Positions 32,622-46,700 of a DNA stretch of 64,000 bases are shown piece by piece. The notes beneath the pieces are model-generated. The model was not told the DNA's origin and searched no databases. It saw only the letters and a list, made by a program, of their open reading frames with translations. The position numbers were made by a program, and so were the translations under genes. Source of the stretch: Lathyrus oleraceus (Eukaryota > Streptophyta > Magnoliopsida > Fabales > Fabaceae); contig NC_066579.1 in assembly GCF_024323335.1 (NCBI RefSeq), forward strand, positions 248,675,575 to 248,739,574, in the 5' to 3' direction. Position 1 is the first letter of the stretch, and each line of letters starts with the position of its first letter.

Positions 32622-35600
32622 TGTAGCGGGGTATTTGTTACCATTAGAGATATTGATTAAATCCAAGGTAAACCATACAAGTCGAGTCACCACCGCACTT
32701 CTATTTATCCAAGGGAATGGTTAGAAAGCAAACAAAAATCTAAAAGTGTTATCGAATCAAAAACTAGTAAAATGTCAGAGATCGGGGTAAGGGGGTTGGT
32801 CATGCAATGGGAAGGTTTTAAGCACCCAAAACATCCTAGGTACTCCTAGGGAGCCCTTTTCACACTTGTTGTAAGGTTGGTATTTTGTGAAAAATTGTTT
32901 GTGCAAACATGATTGAAGAGATGAGAAAAGAATATACAAGTTATTTACAATTTATGTTTGGATGGATAAACCCATTGCCTATGTACCATCTTAAAAAAGA
33001 TTAGGATCAAAACCTCGTAGTTCGGGGTAAAAATCTCAAAATGAGTTGGTGAATTGATTGGTCCAAAAGCCTTAAGGTCTTTTGTTATCCAAGGGAGAAA
33101 ACACAACCTAAAACCACAAATCCACCATGTGAGGATAACTTCAACATGCTAGTGAGGGGTTAATCCTATAATAAGCATGGAAGACTCATTGTCCATCACT
33201 AAGGATATAGGTGAGTATTATATCTACCTCAAGGATAACTCAAACCTAATAGCTAAAGGTTATGAAAAGTTTTTGATAAGAAAGTGGCCATTGAAACCAC
33301 AAAAAGTATTTGAATGAGTTATATTTACCAATGAAAAGTATTTACAAAATATGGTCAAAGTTTGACTTAAGGATTCCATTCAAAATAAGTGCTATGAAAA
33401 GAAAGTTTGAAAATCAAAAGCATAATGCTTAGGTTTCTAATGTTTGAAAACAAGTGTTAAATGTTTGCACAAAAGTTTTGGCTTGGGTTAGAGTGGAGGG
33501 AAGAAGAAGAATGACTAAGGTCCTAATCATACAAGAGATGAAAGAGAAGAAACAAGACCACAAATGGAGTTCCTCTCTTGAGATCATATTGATGATCCAA
33601 GTAGCTCCCATCCTTTGGAATATGCAAGCAAAAATAAGTGTAAGCTCGAGCAATCAACATAATCAAACAAGCTCTTAGAAGATCCCCAATGGCTCTTGTA
33701 TCTTTCACTTTGAATGAACATGGCAATGGTTCTTCAATTTGGCTCACATAGGATTCCCTAGCACAAAAGCACACACATCAAAGAGTTCAATGAAGTAAAT
33801 CAAGAATGGATAAGAGTGAGTTTAGATATTTGGTCCTTCTAATCCATCTTCAACATTTAAGGCCTTTTTACTCCATTTGTCCATTTTTTGCATTTGGTCG
33901 ACAACAATCAAAACAAAACACAAGCACAATAATATATACACAATTATGTGCTCAAGTGAGCAAAAGGCAAACTGCATTAACATAAACATGTGCTCAAGTG
34001 AGCAAAGAGAAAAAACAAATGAGTAATATGTATAAGAATAGTAAATTGCATAAATGTAAAGAGCAAAAATTAAATGTTAATGGTTAATGGTTAGTGTTAG
34101 AGTTAGTGTGACATAAGGCAATTTAGCGCTATGTTAAGCAATCGTAATTGGACTTATGTAGAAGTCACAAGTGTCTGAGGTCGGTCAATAATAATGTAGG
34201 CAACAATACAAGCTAGAGATTTTTATTAGTGAATCAAACTCCTACAACTTTCCATGCCAAAAAGAAGATGAGAAATGATCTTGTGTTGATTTAGGTTCTT
34301 TGCATAATTAGGAAGCAACATATCCTTAATACAAAGCCATTCAGTTGATCCATGAATAAGATGAATTAGAATTGAATCAAGAAAGGTTAAACCTTCATGT
34401 ACAATGCTAACCACCAATCTTTAACTCATTGATCAAAAAAAAGAAAGAGAAGAAGAAGAAGAATGAGAATGGAAACTAAAGTACATTAATGGAAATGGGA
34501 TAAGATAATCAACAAGCATTGACCAAAGATAGAGAATATCAAGGTCAAACAATAGAAATCAGAAGCACAATGAAGATTAGAAGTCAAGAAACAAATAAAA
34601 TATTTTTGGTATTTTTCAATATTAAAATAAAACTTGAATTAAAATAATAAATAAAGGTCAAACTTCAAACTCACTTCAAATCAACTTTGAAAAGTCCAAG
34701 TGAATTATCCCAAGTTCAACAAGGTTAAACAAAGTTTGACAAAAAATTTCAGCATTTTTAGAAGTCAGAAACTATTTTAAATTAATTAAAAATGCATAAA
34801 AATAACCTAATTGAACTAAAATCTCAAATAAATCTCAAATCAATTAATAAATTGATGAGAATATTTTTCATAGATCTATCATCATTCAAAGAGGTTGGAA
34901 AAATATTTTTGTATTTTTTGGATATCAAAAACTATTTTAAATGAATTAAAAATAATCGAAAAAGAGAAAATTCCTAAAAAATATCAAATGATAAAATAAA
35001 AAATATTAAAAATCATTTTTAGAAATTAGAAATTAAAAGAAGAAAAATGAAATTGATCTCATATTTTTTGAACCAATAATGAAGGAGATATGAATTTTTA
35101 AAAAGAAATGGAATTAAAAGAAATTAAAATCAGAAATTAAAAATGATGGAAAAGCGTGGACTGTTTGATCTGAGCTCATTAACTGAGCTAGAAAATCATG
35201 AGGCTCATACACGCGTTCCTACCATGTTCCTTGGTCAACTGAAGCGCACCACGCCATTGAATAAATCATAACATTGAACGCATGGGATTTGATTTGGAAA
35301 GTGAGATGGACGACTCAGATCCAATCTAGAGACCAGACGGTGACCAGCGCCACCGTCTTCTCCGGCCAACTCCGGTGAGGTTCAAAAATTACAGAGAAAA
35401 AAATGTTAACTAAATGCTACGATCCAGGCACCAATCGAAAGCTGAGGTGATGTACATCACCCCTGTACCAACCAAATCCACTCTAGGTTTTTACATTAAG
35501 AGAAATCAGAGATGGAATTTCTGTGGTGTTCACATGAACTTAATGGATTTTGAAAATTCAAGGCTCAAGAATGTTGCCTCTATGCAGAGGACTTCAGATC

Positions 35601-37429
35601 ACATAACAACAACAAGAAATAACCAGTATATGAGTAGATTCAAAGAAATTAAAAGTTGAGGTAAACCTCTGATTTGCAAAGCTTAGAGTCACAATTCCTT
35701 GGTGTTAATGCTTGTAGTTTGTTCCTTGGATCAAAGGGAAGAAGGCTAAGGAACTTTAGATCTAAGAAAACAATCGAGGTAATTGAATTCTAGATCTGAA
35801 AATTGAGAGAAAAATGAGAGAGTTCCTTTGGTGTTAGGGTGAGGTTTAAATTGCACAACATTTGGGGCGCCTTCAGGTTAGTAAAATGAAGAGAAATAGC
35901 ATTGTATTTATAGGCAAGGCATGGCTGAAGTGCATGAACAATTCCTTGCATGAATGGAATGGGCCTCCATGCATGGGCCTGTACAAGCGCATGGAGGGCC
36001 CAATTCCACTTGGATTTGGCAATTGAACATCGGCAAATACAAACTGGACGTGCAGGTTATGTGGTAATGACTCATGCCATGCAAATGAAATGATTTTCCA
36101 AAATTGCACCATTATGTTCAAGTCTTCAAAAATTCTATGTCCAAACTTGAAACACCACCTCATGAGTAATGGTTGGAAAGCTTTTTTGCATAAGGATCAT
36201 TTGTTATGTTGATCAAAACTCCATTTGAGCCTTGGAAATTGATGAAAAGTGGTCATGAAGTGTAGGGTGCAAGACATGTACATGTGAGATTTTCAAAATA
36301 GGCCAAAGTTCAAGCCCTTCTATTTCAATGATACAAGCTCCAAATGAAAAACTCTTCAACATCAAAGTTGTAGATATTTTCAAGACAATAAATTTGGACT
36401 TACATGTTGCATCATTTGGATTTTTGATGAAGAAGTTATGGGCACTTGAAGTTGGACTTTTTCACATTTCATTGCCTTTGGTCCAAAGTGACCTATAATG
36501 TTTTGCATTATCACATGTATTTCTTTTGAGATTTTGAAATTTTTCTCAACATAACATTTTAAGTAGACATCGTAAGCTTTCCAATGCATTTCATACCGCC
36601 TCAATATCATGAAATATGAAGGAGTTATGTCCTTGGGAAGTTGAACCAAAATTAGGGTTTCAGTCAAAATGACCTATAATGTCTTGGAATGGATGATGAC
36701 CTTACAAGCTTCAAAACAATTTTTGATGAACATGAAAGTTGTTCATATGGTTCCTAAGAACATATTTTCGCTTGGGGCATCTCCATTTGACAAACACATC
36801 AAATGTTAGGTCTCAGTGTATTTCAAAATAGTTAGATGAATTGACTGATCAACTTCTCAAGTCCAAACCTCATATCTTGATGAATTGATGATTGAGGACA
36901 CTCAATAAAGTTCAAATATGCATGGAATGATGAATGAAATAACTTCCCTTGATTGTATTTGATCATGGGTTGAGGTTGCTTCATGAGCAAGGCACAGTTG
37001 ATGAATAGATGAATTAGGGTTTCCTTGGGAAACAAGCCTCAAACCATTTGATTTGCTTTGATCAAAATGATGAATTGAGATACTTGGGAGGAATATTTGA
37101 TGGATGAGAGCTTTGGGAACCATTGCTATGCTTGCCTTCATCTTCAATTGGCCCTATCAATGCACATAGGATCTCCTAGAAGCTTTGGACCTTGTGACTG
37201 CTCAAGCTACAAACAAAAGATGTTAGTGACATATTTTTGTGCTTTTGGTTAGTAAATAAAATGAGAAAAGAAATAATATACAATTCAAGCATGCTTGGTG
37301 ATCTCAAACCAACTCACAAGAGATCCCACCCAAAGGTAAAGGAGCCAAGATGCTTATGATCCTTGAGGCAATGCAAATAAAATGTTATGATGCCATGAGG
37401 GATATTAGGGTCAAAATTAGGGTCTTACA
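32622..37429 (-). repeat. 3' LTR of the minus-strand Ogre (4808 bp)
   Basis: TGTAGCGGGG to GGTCTTACA on the plus strand. Left neighbour ATCAT, right neighbour the polypurine tract. Matches 60122-64000 with an indel of about 30 bp near 33875 and one of about 33 bp near 35740. Confidence 0.95.
35905..35912 (-). promoter_or_regulatory. TATA box, 3' LTR of minus-strand Ogre
   Basis: TATAAATA on the minus strand, about 1.5 kb into the LTR. Confidence 0.6.
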
Positions 37430-37446
37430 GATGCCCCTATTTAAGG
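37430..37446 (-). promoter_or_regulatory. Polypurine tract of the minus-strand Ogre
   Basis: CCTTAAATAGGGGCATC on the minus strand abuts the LTR start TGTAAGACC. Confidence 0.85.
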
Positions 37447-37899
37447 TCATTCTAGCCAGAGAAGTGAAGGTTAAAATCTTCGTCTCGACGAGGTAGAATG
37501 GGCTTAAATAATAACAAAGAGACGAATTTTGGTCCCTAAGAGACCTCGTGATGCAAATGTGTGTATGCAAAAGGTAATACTTTGCGGGGATATGTGTCCA
37601 CAAAGAATAAAAGAAATCAGGAGAAACTGACAATCCATATGAGTAATACACTCAATGGGACAGAGAATCTGGGGACTTTTATGGGGATAAGAAAGGGAAT
37701 AAAATGCGTGAGCAGGTCACGACTTAAAACTTGCTGGGAGACACGAGAGGAATTCCATGAAAGTAAATCAATGGAAAGACTCGAGCTGACTCAGGGATGC
37801 ACGTAATGGAGAATATGCCAATACAGCGAAAACTATCCACAAAGGATACTTCAGATGAAAATCCGGACTCAGATGGGGAACATCCACTAAGGGACTTTA
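37447..37899 (-). other. Distal 3' UTR of the minus-strand Ogre
   Basis: Non-coding; matches 4666-5156 in the plus-strand Ogre. No gene seen. Confidence 0.65.
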
Positions 37900-38960
37900 C
37901 TGGGAAATGTCCAAACAGGACTCATATGAGGAAAACAACAGGATGAGGTATTATCGGTTACTAGGTAATAAGCTCAAGGAGATGTGTGATCAAAACACCG
38001 GTATAAGGGTGAGAGAACAACACACTCGAAGAGAATGAATATCTAAGACCGGTATGAGGGTGAGAGATATCAAACATCGAAAATCATTTGAGGAAGACCT
38101 AAAAAAGGTATATTTCAACTCAGGAAATCTGACTCCACAAGGGACAAAAAGTCATAAAAGGGAGCAGAAGGGAAGGAACACCAGGGATATCGGTTACTGG
38201 GCATATAATAGGTGACCAACCAAGCGTGAATTGGGTAATATTTCCAAGACACTCATCATCCGAAGGGAGAGCTGAAAAAACGAACTCGATTACAGGATGG
38301 GCATTCGACTCCGCAAAAGGGATACGAATCTTACTCGACTGGGGAAGAACAAAAGACTTCGACCAAAGAGCGCATGAGATATATTTTCTATTACCGTCAG
38401 AACATAGATAATATACTCGCATGGAAGACTATCCACAACCGGTTACTGGGTTAACAAAGGATAAATCGACCGAAAAGAAAGGACATCGGGATACCGAATA
38501 CTAGGTATAAAATGATGACCAAATAAAGGGAGAAACGATCATTACCAACCAAGGGTAAATGAAAGATGACTCGATGGGGATACATTGAGAAAGGCAATGA
38601 TCCGGGAGATATATCACCGGTTACTGGGAGATATACTCAAAATGTGAAGGAATATCGGTACCGAATATTGGATAAAGATAACCGACAAAGAGGGGATTAC
38701 ATCTACCGGATACTGGGTAGAAAAACCCTGAAGAGTAACCGTCATCGGTTAGGATGAACAAAAAATAAGGTTAACTCTGCAAGGGGATAAAATAGGGTTT
38801 ACAGCTACCGGTTACTGGGTAGAAAACCATAGAAATATGACTTATAACTACCGGTTACTGGGTAGAAGGCCACAAACTCCGACGGGAAAAGATGGACCAT
38901 TACTGGTTACTGAGCAATCATTCATCTAAACTACGGGGAAGTGCAGGGGAAGTAACAAGA
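37900..38960 (-). repeat. 3' UTR hairpin array (type A) of the minus-strand Ogre
   Basis: Hairpins with loops near GGTTACTG on the plus strand: TATATC-A-CC/GG-A-GATATA (38610-38635), TCTACC/GGTAGA (about 38701-38721), ATACC/GGTAT (about 38490-38508), several CTACC/GGTAG between 38800 and 38870. Arms differ strongly between copies but stay complementary. Confidence 0.82.
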
Positions 38961-40717
38961 GTAGTCAATCTAGGAACAAACTAGAGAGACACAAAGAAAC
39001 AAGACTCAACACAATGAGGATATAACTCAGGGGAGTAATTCCATCCCAATACATGTTTTGGGGAGGAAACAGAAATAACAATTATCCACGAGGACATAAC
39101 TCGGTGGGGAGTATGGAAGAAAGGGTAGACACTTTCCGCCTATAGGGATGACTCTACATGGGGAGATCAGACACGAACATCTGCTTGGGGAAATATATAC
39201 CACCAAATAGCAGGAGACAACAATCAAAGATATATATGGCAAAGAATGCAACATGAATATCTAGATGTCAAAATTATGCATGTATATGCGTGGTTTATGT
39301 ATGATGAATGCTGACAAACAAACATATCTAATACAAACAGGTCCAAGAATCAATGGACAAACATCCGGTACTACATCTCCAGAGAGAAAACCAGGCCCAC
39401 TGGAGAACATCCAATCTGATGGAGGGCAATAGATAAAGATCTCTGCAAGGAAAGGAGAATCAGTCACTCCAGATGGGGACATGATCAACACACGGATAAA
39501 ATCCTCCGTAGAAACATCTCTACTGGGGAAATTATCGAAGAGGGAAATGAAACTCTGTTGGGGACAACCACCAATCAGAAGGTTTCAAGACCAACACATC
39601 TTCTCGCACTGCTAAAGAAATCATATTTGCCGAGGAGAAGAGAACACTACTCCGCTTGGGAGGGAGAGATAAATATCTTCATCAACCACTCTGCTCGGGA
39701 GGAAACCACAAACGGGCTATGATCAGACAACTCCACTAGGGAAATACTGCTGATGGCCGAATCGGGGATTACCCGTAGGCAACTACTGGAGATACCCTGA
39801 TGGTGACCATACTGGGGAGTAGAAGTGGGATCAACCCTGCTGAGGATGGTCGAGGAGCAAAATTGTTGGAGATCAAAAGTAGACAAGTCCACAGGGGGAA
39901 AGCTACAAATCAAACTTGATGAAAACTCCACTTATGTCGGGGATTTCCTGCTCACTCTGAGGGGAATTTCTAACTTGAAGTGAGGGAATACCAACTCCTT
40001 CGGAAGGATTAGCATATTCAATTTATCAATCTATAAGGGATTTTAGGTCAATCCATGCAAGGGATGACAACCATATAATTTATAACACAAATGCTGAATC
40101 CAGACTCAATGGGGATCTAGAAGATTGAGATCACACCCATAACTCCTAAACTCCATGGGGATTTGGTGGGAAGTACAACTTTCTTCTACGCTCGCAGAGG
40201 AGACCACCTAAAAGATTATACAAGTAGAATGAGAATATGAACAAATGTCTTACCCTTTTGGAAATCATACCATCCTTGGGAGAGCACTGAGGACGTCCCA
40301 AGTATCCTTTTGTCATTGTGAATGTTCACTTTGTTTAAAAATAATTTATGAAAATTTTATTTATTTAAAACAATGATATTTTTCAATTAAAACATGCAAA
40401 ACATTTGTTGAACAAAAACAAATAAGAGTGCAAAGGATTGGATAAAGGCTCAAATTTATTTGATGGAATGGTAGTCTGCAAATGGCAAGACTCCATGGAT
40501 CTTTACAAATTTGAAATTGGTCATATATATTGGAAAAGGGTTACATTGAACATAATGACCATTTCTCCACCAACTCTGAATCCGATGTATTTGAAGCTTC
40601 AGTTGACGATGACTGAGCGAGAATCTCTGACAGATGACAGTTTGTAGAACAAAGTCTTGTCAGGATTCAATTACTTGCCAAATCCCTAATTTTTTCCTAG
40701 ATTTCCCCAGGGTGAGG
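38961..40717 (-). other. 3' UTR of the minus-strand Ogre, pol-proximal part
   Basis: Non-coding. Many plus-strand motifs of the form ACTCTGCTGGGGA, best at 39551-39565 (ACTCTGTTGGGGACA). Ends in one arm of post-integrase hairpin III (40697-40703) and in the Sirevirus target duplication TGAGG (40713-40717). Confidence 0.7.
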
Positions 40718-42101
40718 TGTAGGTGTTTAATTGGCTGCATTATATGGTAAAACACTAATGTATTGACTGATGTCATAACATGTATGTGTGACTACATTGT
40801 AGTTACTGCAGGACTAGCTAACACAGGATTTATTGAATGTCAAACTGGATGTTGTGACACTCATACCTGTTAACAGATACTAAGGAATAGAACAGCAGGA
40901 GTTCTGTTAGAACTTAGTATTTATTTGCAGTCTGGTTATCAAGGAAGAACCAGACCTGGCATAAGGCCTACTGACTGAATGTCAAACTGGATGTTATGAC
41001 ATTCATCATTGAAAGCAGCTACTGAAGATTAGACAGAGTGGTGTTCTGTTATACTTCAGCATGTAACTTAGTTTGTTCTTCAAGAGAATAACAGAACTAA
41101 CTTAAGGCCAAATGTGTAAATGTTAAGTTGGACACTTTGACATTTATTAATGTAAGCTGTTACTGTAGTATGGTCATTTTGATCATGTACAGGTCAGCAA
41201 AATTGTACAGTCTGTTTTCTAGAAAAACAGACTCAGCATATGGACCTTGATGTCAAGCTGAATGTCGTGACATTCATGCCTGACAGCATATGCTAAATTG
41301 TAGGTTGTTCAGTTTTCTGTTTCAGCTTTTTCTCAGGTTATTCTTCAGGGATTCAACAGCTGAGAGAAAATCCAGGAAATCAACAACCAAGCTACATTCA
41401 ATGAACCTAACAAATAGCCTATTTGTTAGTAACCTAAATGTTGAAATTATGGGAACTTGAGTGACCTTAAATTCAGGAGAATACAGGTGCAAAAGCCCAG
41501 GTGCTGCAATATAAAAAGGAAGGCGTTCCTTCATTCAGTTTCAGGGATTTTGAGGCGTGAAGATTTTGTGTGTCCATCATACTTCACTGCTGTATTTTTG
41601 TGAGTCTAGTATTAGACGTATCTTGTAAGCCAAGCCATTATCAAGTAGATGATAGCTTTGGCATAGGGTGTTCATTGAGTTGTAAGTGTTGTGTCACTCA
41701 AAGCTTTTAAGCGTGAGTGTTGTGTATCTTTATTTAAGCTGTGAAGCATAATCAAGAGTTGTGTTTGAAGTGTGACTTCAAAGTGTCTTTAATATCACTG
41801 AGGTGATTGAGGGGGAGTGAGTAGGAACTCTGATCTTAGGTTAAGATTGAAATTGCATTGGGTAGGGATTAAGTGATAAGTTGTAAACGGGTGAGTTTAG
41901 CTTTGAATTGATACTACTAATAGTGGATTTCCTCCCTGGCTTGGTAGCCCCCAGATGTAGGTCATGTTGGACTGAACTGGGTGAACAATTACTTGTGTTA
42001 TTTACTGAACTTACTGTTAAGTTCTGCATAATCCCTGTCTGTGCAGAATTGGATGTCATAACAACCAGTGTGACATCCAAAGTCTGATAACTAGAATTTC
42101 A
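40718..42101 (+). repeat. 5' LTR of the Sirevirus
   Basis: TGTAGGTG to AATTTCA, 1384 bp, aligned without indels to 47489-48872. Open frames inside are not genes. Confidence 0.95.
41510..41516 (+). promoter_or_regulatory. TATA box, Sirevirus 5' LTR
   Basis: TATAAAA, about 790 bp into the LTR; repeated at 48281-48287. Confidence 0.6.
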
Positions 42102-42103
42102 AT

Positions 42104-42115
42104 TGGCATCAGAGC
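42104..42115 (+). promoter_or_regulatory. Primer-binding site, initiator tRNA-Met type
   Basis: TGGCATCAGAGC, one mismatch from the usual TGGTATCAGAGC, two bases after the LTR. Confidence 0.85.
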
Positions 42116-42171
42116 AGGCACCCTGCCTGTGAATTTCTGGGTGAGATCTAGGGAAGTTACTTTCTAGTACC

Positions 42172-43791
42172 ATGGACAAGGATTTAGGACACTCAAACAG
42201 ACCACCCATGTTGGATGGATCTAATTATGATGACTGGAAGCCTCGTATGATAGCCTTCTTAAGGTCTCTAGACAGCAAAGTCTGGAGAGCTGTCAACAAA
42301 GGATGGGAACATCCAATGAGGACAGGTGAAGATGGAGTCAGTGTGTAGATTCCTGAAGAAGAGTGGGACAAGGAGCAAGAGGCGTTAGCTCTTGGAAATT
42401 CCAAGGCCTTGAATGCATTGTTCAATGGAATCAGCAAGAACATCTTCAGGCTGGTACACCACTGTGAACTAGCTAAGGAAGTTTGGGATACCCTCAAGGT
42501 AACTCATGAAGGTACTTCCAAGGTGAAGATGTCCAAACTTCAGATGCTGACCACCAAGTTTGAAAATCTGAGGATGAAAGAGGATGAGACTATTCATGAC
42601 TTTCACATGAATATTCTTGAAATTGCAAACACCTCTGGTGGACTAGGTGAGAAAATGGCTGAAGAGAAACTTGTAAGAAAGATTCTCAGGTCCTTGCCTA
42701 AGAGATTTGCTATGAAGGTCACAGCCATAGAGGAGGCGCAGGACATATGCAACATGAAGGTGGATGAGCTCATTGGTTCCCTCCAAACCTTTGAAATGGG
42801 CTTGGGTGAGTATGCTGAGAAGAAGAACAAAAGCATAGCTTTTGTATCTAATGCTGAAGAGGAGTCAGAAGCAGGATATACTGAAGGTGATGAAAGTATA
42901 TCAGAAGCCTTAGCCATGCTTGGGAGGCAGTTCAACAAGTTCGTGAAGAAGATTGATCAAAGAGGTAGACCTAATGTCAAGAAAATCCCGTCTGACATTA
43001 AGAAAAGATCAACTTCTGATGAGAAGTTCAACCATGGCAAGGGGATCCAGTGTCATGGTTGTGAAGGGTATGGACACGTCAGAGCTGAATGCCCTACTTA
43101 CCTCAAATTGCAAAATAAGGGGCTAGCTATCACATGGTCTGAAGGAGATTCTGAAAGTGAATCTGAAGGAGAATCTGCCAAACATGTCACTGCACTAACC
43201 AGTGTTTGTGCCTCTGATGATGACTCAAGTGCAGATGAATTGTCTTTTGATGAACTTGCTGCAGCCTATAAGAAGCTGTGTTCCACCAGTGCAGAGGTGC
43301 GTGCACAAGGAGAAAAGCAGAAGAAACTCATCAAGGAACTGGAAGATGAGAGACAAAAGCAACTGTTTATCATAGAGGGTCTAAATGGTGAAATAGCCCT
43401 GCTGACCTCCAAGCTGAACCAGATGACTAAATCCATCAGAATAATGAATAAGGGAACTGACACCTTGGAAGAGATTCTCAAGGTGGGACAGCAATCTGGA
43501 ACCAAATCTGGCCTAGGATTTGGGAAAAGATCCTCAACCGAACACAAACGCCCAAAGGCTAGAGTTCATAAGTACAAGCAGAAGTCAAAGCCAATGTCTC
43601 AACATCGAGGATCTAAGATGAATGATCATCAGAAGAGGAAATACCAGGATTGGAGGTGTCACCACTGTGGTAGGCTTGGACATATAAAAGCCTTCTGCTA
43701 CTGGATTCATGATTTCCCTAACAGAGCCTCACATGTCAGACCTAAGCATAAAACACATAAGCGATGTGTTCCCATTAAGAAGCAACAATGA
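42172..43791 (+). pseudogene. Sirevirus gag
   Basis: Start MDKDLGHSNRPPMLDGSNYDDWK at 42172. An in-frame TAG at 42346-42348 (codon 59) cuts the N-terminus; the frame then stays open to 43791. It has the copia gag core (FRLVHHCELAKEVWDTLKVTHEG), a first zinc knuckle CHGCEGYGHVRAEC (about 43053-43094), a long acidic and coiled-coil stretch, and a second knuckle CHHCGRLGHIKAFC (about 43657-43698). Two knuckles and the coiled coil fit Sireviruses. The end overlaps pol in another frame. Confidence 0.9.
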
Positions 43792-46700
43792 CAGTGGATG
43801 CTCAAGACATATGACTGGTATGGAAAATCTACTGGTAGATATTCAACCTCACACAACCAGCTATGTGACCTTTGGTGATGGTGCCAAAGGAAAAATAAGA
43901 GGTGTGGGCAAACTGGACTGTTCTGGAGTGCCAAAACTGAACAATGTGCTGTTAGTAAGAGGACTAACTGCAAACCTCATCAGCATAAGTCAGTTGTGTT
44001 ATCAAGGTTTTCATGTTCAGTTTACTAAGGAGCTGTGCATTGTGACAAATGGTGACAATCAGGAAGTTATGAGAGGAACCAGGTCCAAGGACAACTGTTA
44101 CCTGTGGGAACCTGAAGTCTCTAACTTTTCCACAACATGCTCCTCAGCCAAGGAAGAACAGGAGGTGAAGCTGTGGCATAGACGTCTTGGACATCTCCAC
44201 TTACGGGGAATGAAGAAGATTATATCCAAGGAAGCAGTCAGAGGAATCCCAAAGCTTCTGATTGATGAAGGAAGAGTCTGTGGAGAATGCCAGTTGGGCA
44301 AGCAAACCAAGATGTCACATCCGAAGCTGGGACATTCCACAACCTCCAGAGTTCTGGAACTATTGCACATGGACCTAATGGGACCTATGCAGGTTGAAAG
44401 TCTTGGTGGGAAGAAATATGCTTACGTGGTGGTGGATGACCATTCCAGATACACGTGGATAAGCTTCATCCGAGAGAAGTCAGATACATTTGATGTCTTC
44501 AAAGACTTATGCATAAGACTTCAAAGGGAAAAGGACAGTTGTGTGGTCCGGATTAGAAGTGATCATGGTACGGAGTTCAAGAATTCCAAGTTTGATGAGT
44601 TCTGCTCGGCTGAAGGAATAAGTCATGAGTTCTCCTCCCCTATAACTCCTCAGCAGAATGGAATAGTTGAAAGAAAAAATAGAACTATTCAAGAATCTGC
44701 CAGAGCAATGATTCATGCAAAGAAGCTCCCTATGCACTTTTGGGCTGAAGCAATGAATACCGCGTGCTATGTTCACAACAGAGTCACCTTGAGAAAAGGA
44801 ACCTCCTCCACTCTGTATGAAATATGGAAGGGCAGAAAACCCACTGTGAAGTACTTTCATATTTTTGGAAGTAAATGCTACATTCTCACAGATCGTGAAC
44901 AGAGAAGGAAGCTAGATCCCAAAAGTGATGAAGGTGTATATCTGGGATACTCCACTAACAGCAGAGCCTACAGAGTGTTCAACTACAGGACCAATGTCCT
45001 GATGGAATCCATAAATGTCATTGTGGATGATAAAGAGGAAGGAACCGATGTCATGGAGGATGTTGAAACATTCCTTGACAGTCCAACTGACAGTCCAGTC
45101 AAGTCTGAAGAAGTACTGGAACCTCCTCCTGAATGTGAAGTAGAGGCACCCACCAAAGTGCCATCTATCAGAATTCAGAAAGACCACCCTAAGGATCTTA
45201 TCATAGGGGATCCCACCAGTGGTGTAACTACCAGGTCAAGAGGAATAAACTCAAATTCCTGCTTTGTTTCCAAGGTTGAACCAAAGAATGTGAAAGAAGC
45301 CCTGACTGATGAATACTGGATCATTGCCATGCAAGAGGAACTCGAGCAGTTCACAAGGCATGAAGTATGGGAGCTGGTTCCAAGACCTGAAGGGTCCAAC
45401 ATCATTGGTACCAAGTGGATCTACAAAAACAAATCTGATGAGAAAGGAGTAATTACTAGAAATAAACCAAGACTAGTAGCTCAAGGATACACTCAAGTTG
45501 AAGGGGTAGACTTTGATGAGACATTTGCTCCTGTGGCTAGACTTGAGTCCATCAGATTACTGTTGGGGGTAGCATGCATCCTGAAGTTTAAGCTATTCCA
45601 AATGGATGTGAAGAGTGCATTCTTGAATGGATACCTGAATGAAGAAGTCTATGTGGAACAACCCAAAGGGTTCTGTGATCCTAACCAACCTGAGCATGTA
45701 TACAAGTTGAAGAAAGCCTTGTATGGGTTGAAGAAAGCACCCAGAGCTTGGTATGAAAGGTTAACCGAATTTCTGACCTCAAATGGATACAGAAAGGGTG
45801 GCATAGATAAAACCTTGTTTGTGAAGGATGAAGAAGGCAAAATCATGATAGCTCAAATCTATGTTGATGATATTGTCTTTGGTGGAATGTCAGAACAAAT
45901 GGTTAAAAAATTTGTTCACCAGATGCAGTCTGAGTTTGAAATGAGTCTAGTGGGAGAACTGACCTATTTCCTTGGAATGCAAGTAAACCAAATGGAGGAC
46001 TCTATGTTTCTCTCCCAAAGCAAGTATGCCAAGAACATAGTTAAGAAGTTTGGTATGGATAATGCCAGGCACAAGAGGACTCCTGCTCCCACTCATCAGA
46101 AGTTAACCAAAGATGATGGAGGGCCTAGTGTTGATCAATGCCTGTACAAAAGCATGATAGGTAGTCTGCTGTATCTGACTGCAAGTAGACCTGACATTTC
46201 TTATGTAGTTGGAGTGTGTGCCAGATACCAAGCAGAGCCCAAGGTGAGCCACTTGAATCAAGTCAAAAGGATTCTCAAGTACATCAATGGGACGTGTGAC
46301 TATGGGATGCTGTATTCACATGGGTCTGAGCCTGTCCTATCTGGGTACTGTGATGCTGATTGGGCTGGAAGTGCTGATGACAGAAAAAGCACATCAGGTG
46401 GATGTTTCTTCTTAGGAGAAAACCTCATATCGTGGTTCAGCAAGAAGCAGAACTGTGTCTCTCTGTCCACTGCAGAGGCTGAATACATAGCTGCTGGAAG
46501 CAGTTGCTCCCAACTGGTTTGGATGAAACAGATGCTCACTGAGTACAATGTCTCTCAAAATGTCATGACATTGTTCTGTGATAATCTCAGTGCCATCAAT
46601 ATCTCCAAGAATCCCATCCAACACAGCAGGACCAAACATATTGACATTAGGCACCACTTCATCAGAGATCTGGTGGAAGACAAGGTGATCACTTTGGAAC

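Noticed and set aside
33429..33678. 74-codon frames present again at 60930-61179
   Set aside because: Both lie at the same place in the two Ogre LTRs; they repeat because the LTR repeats.
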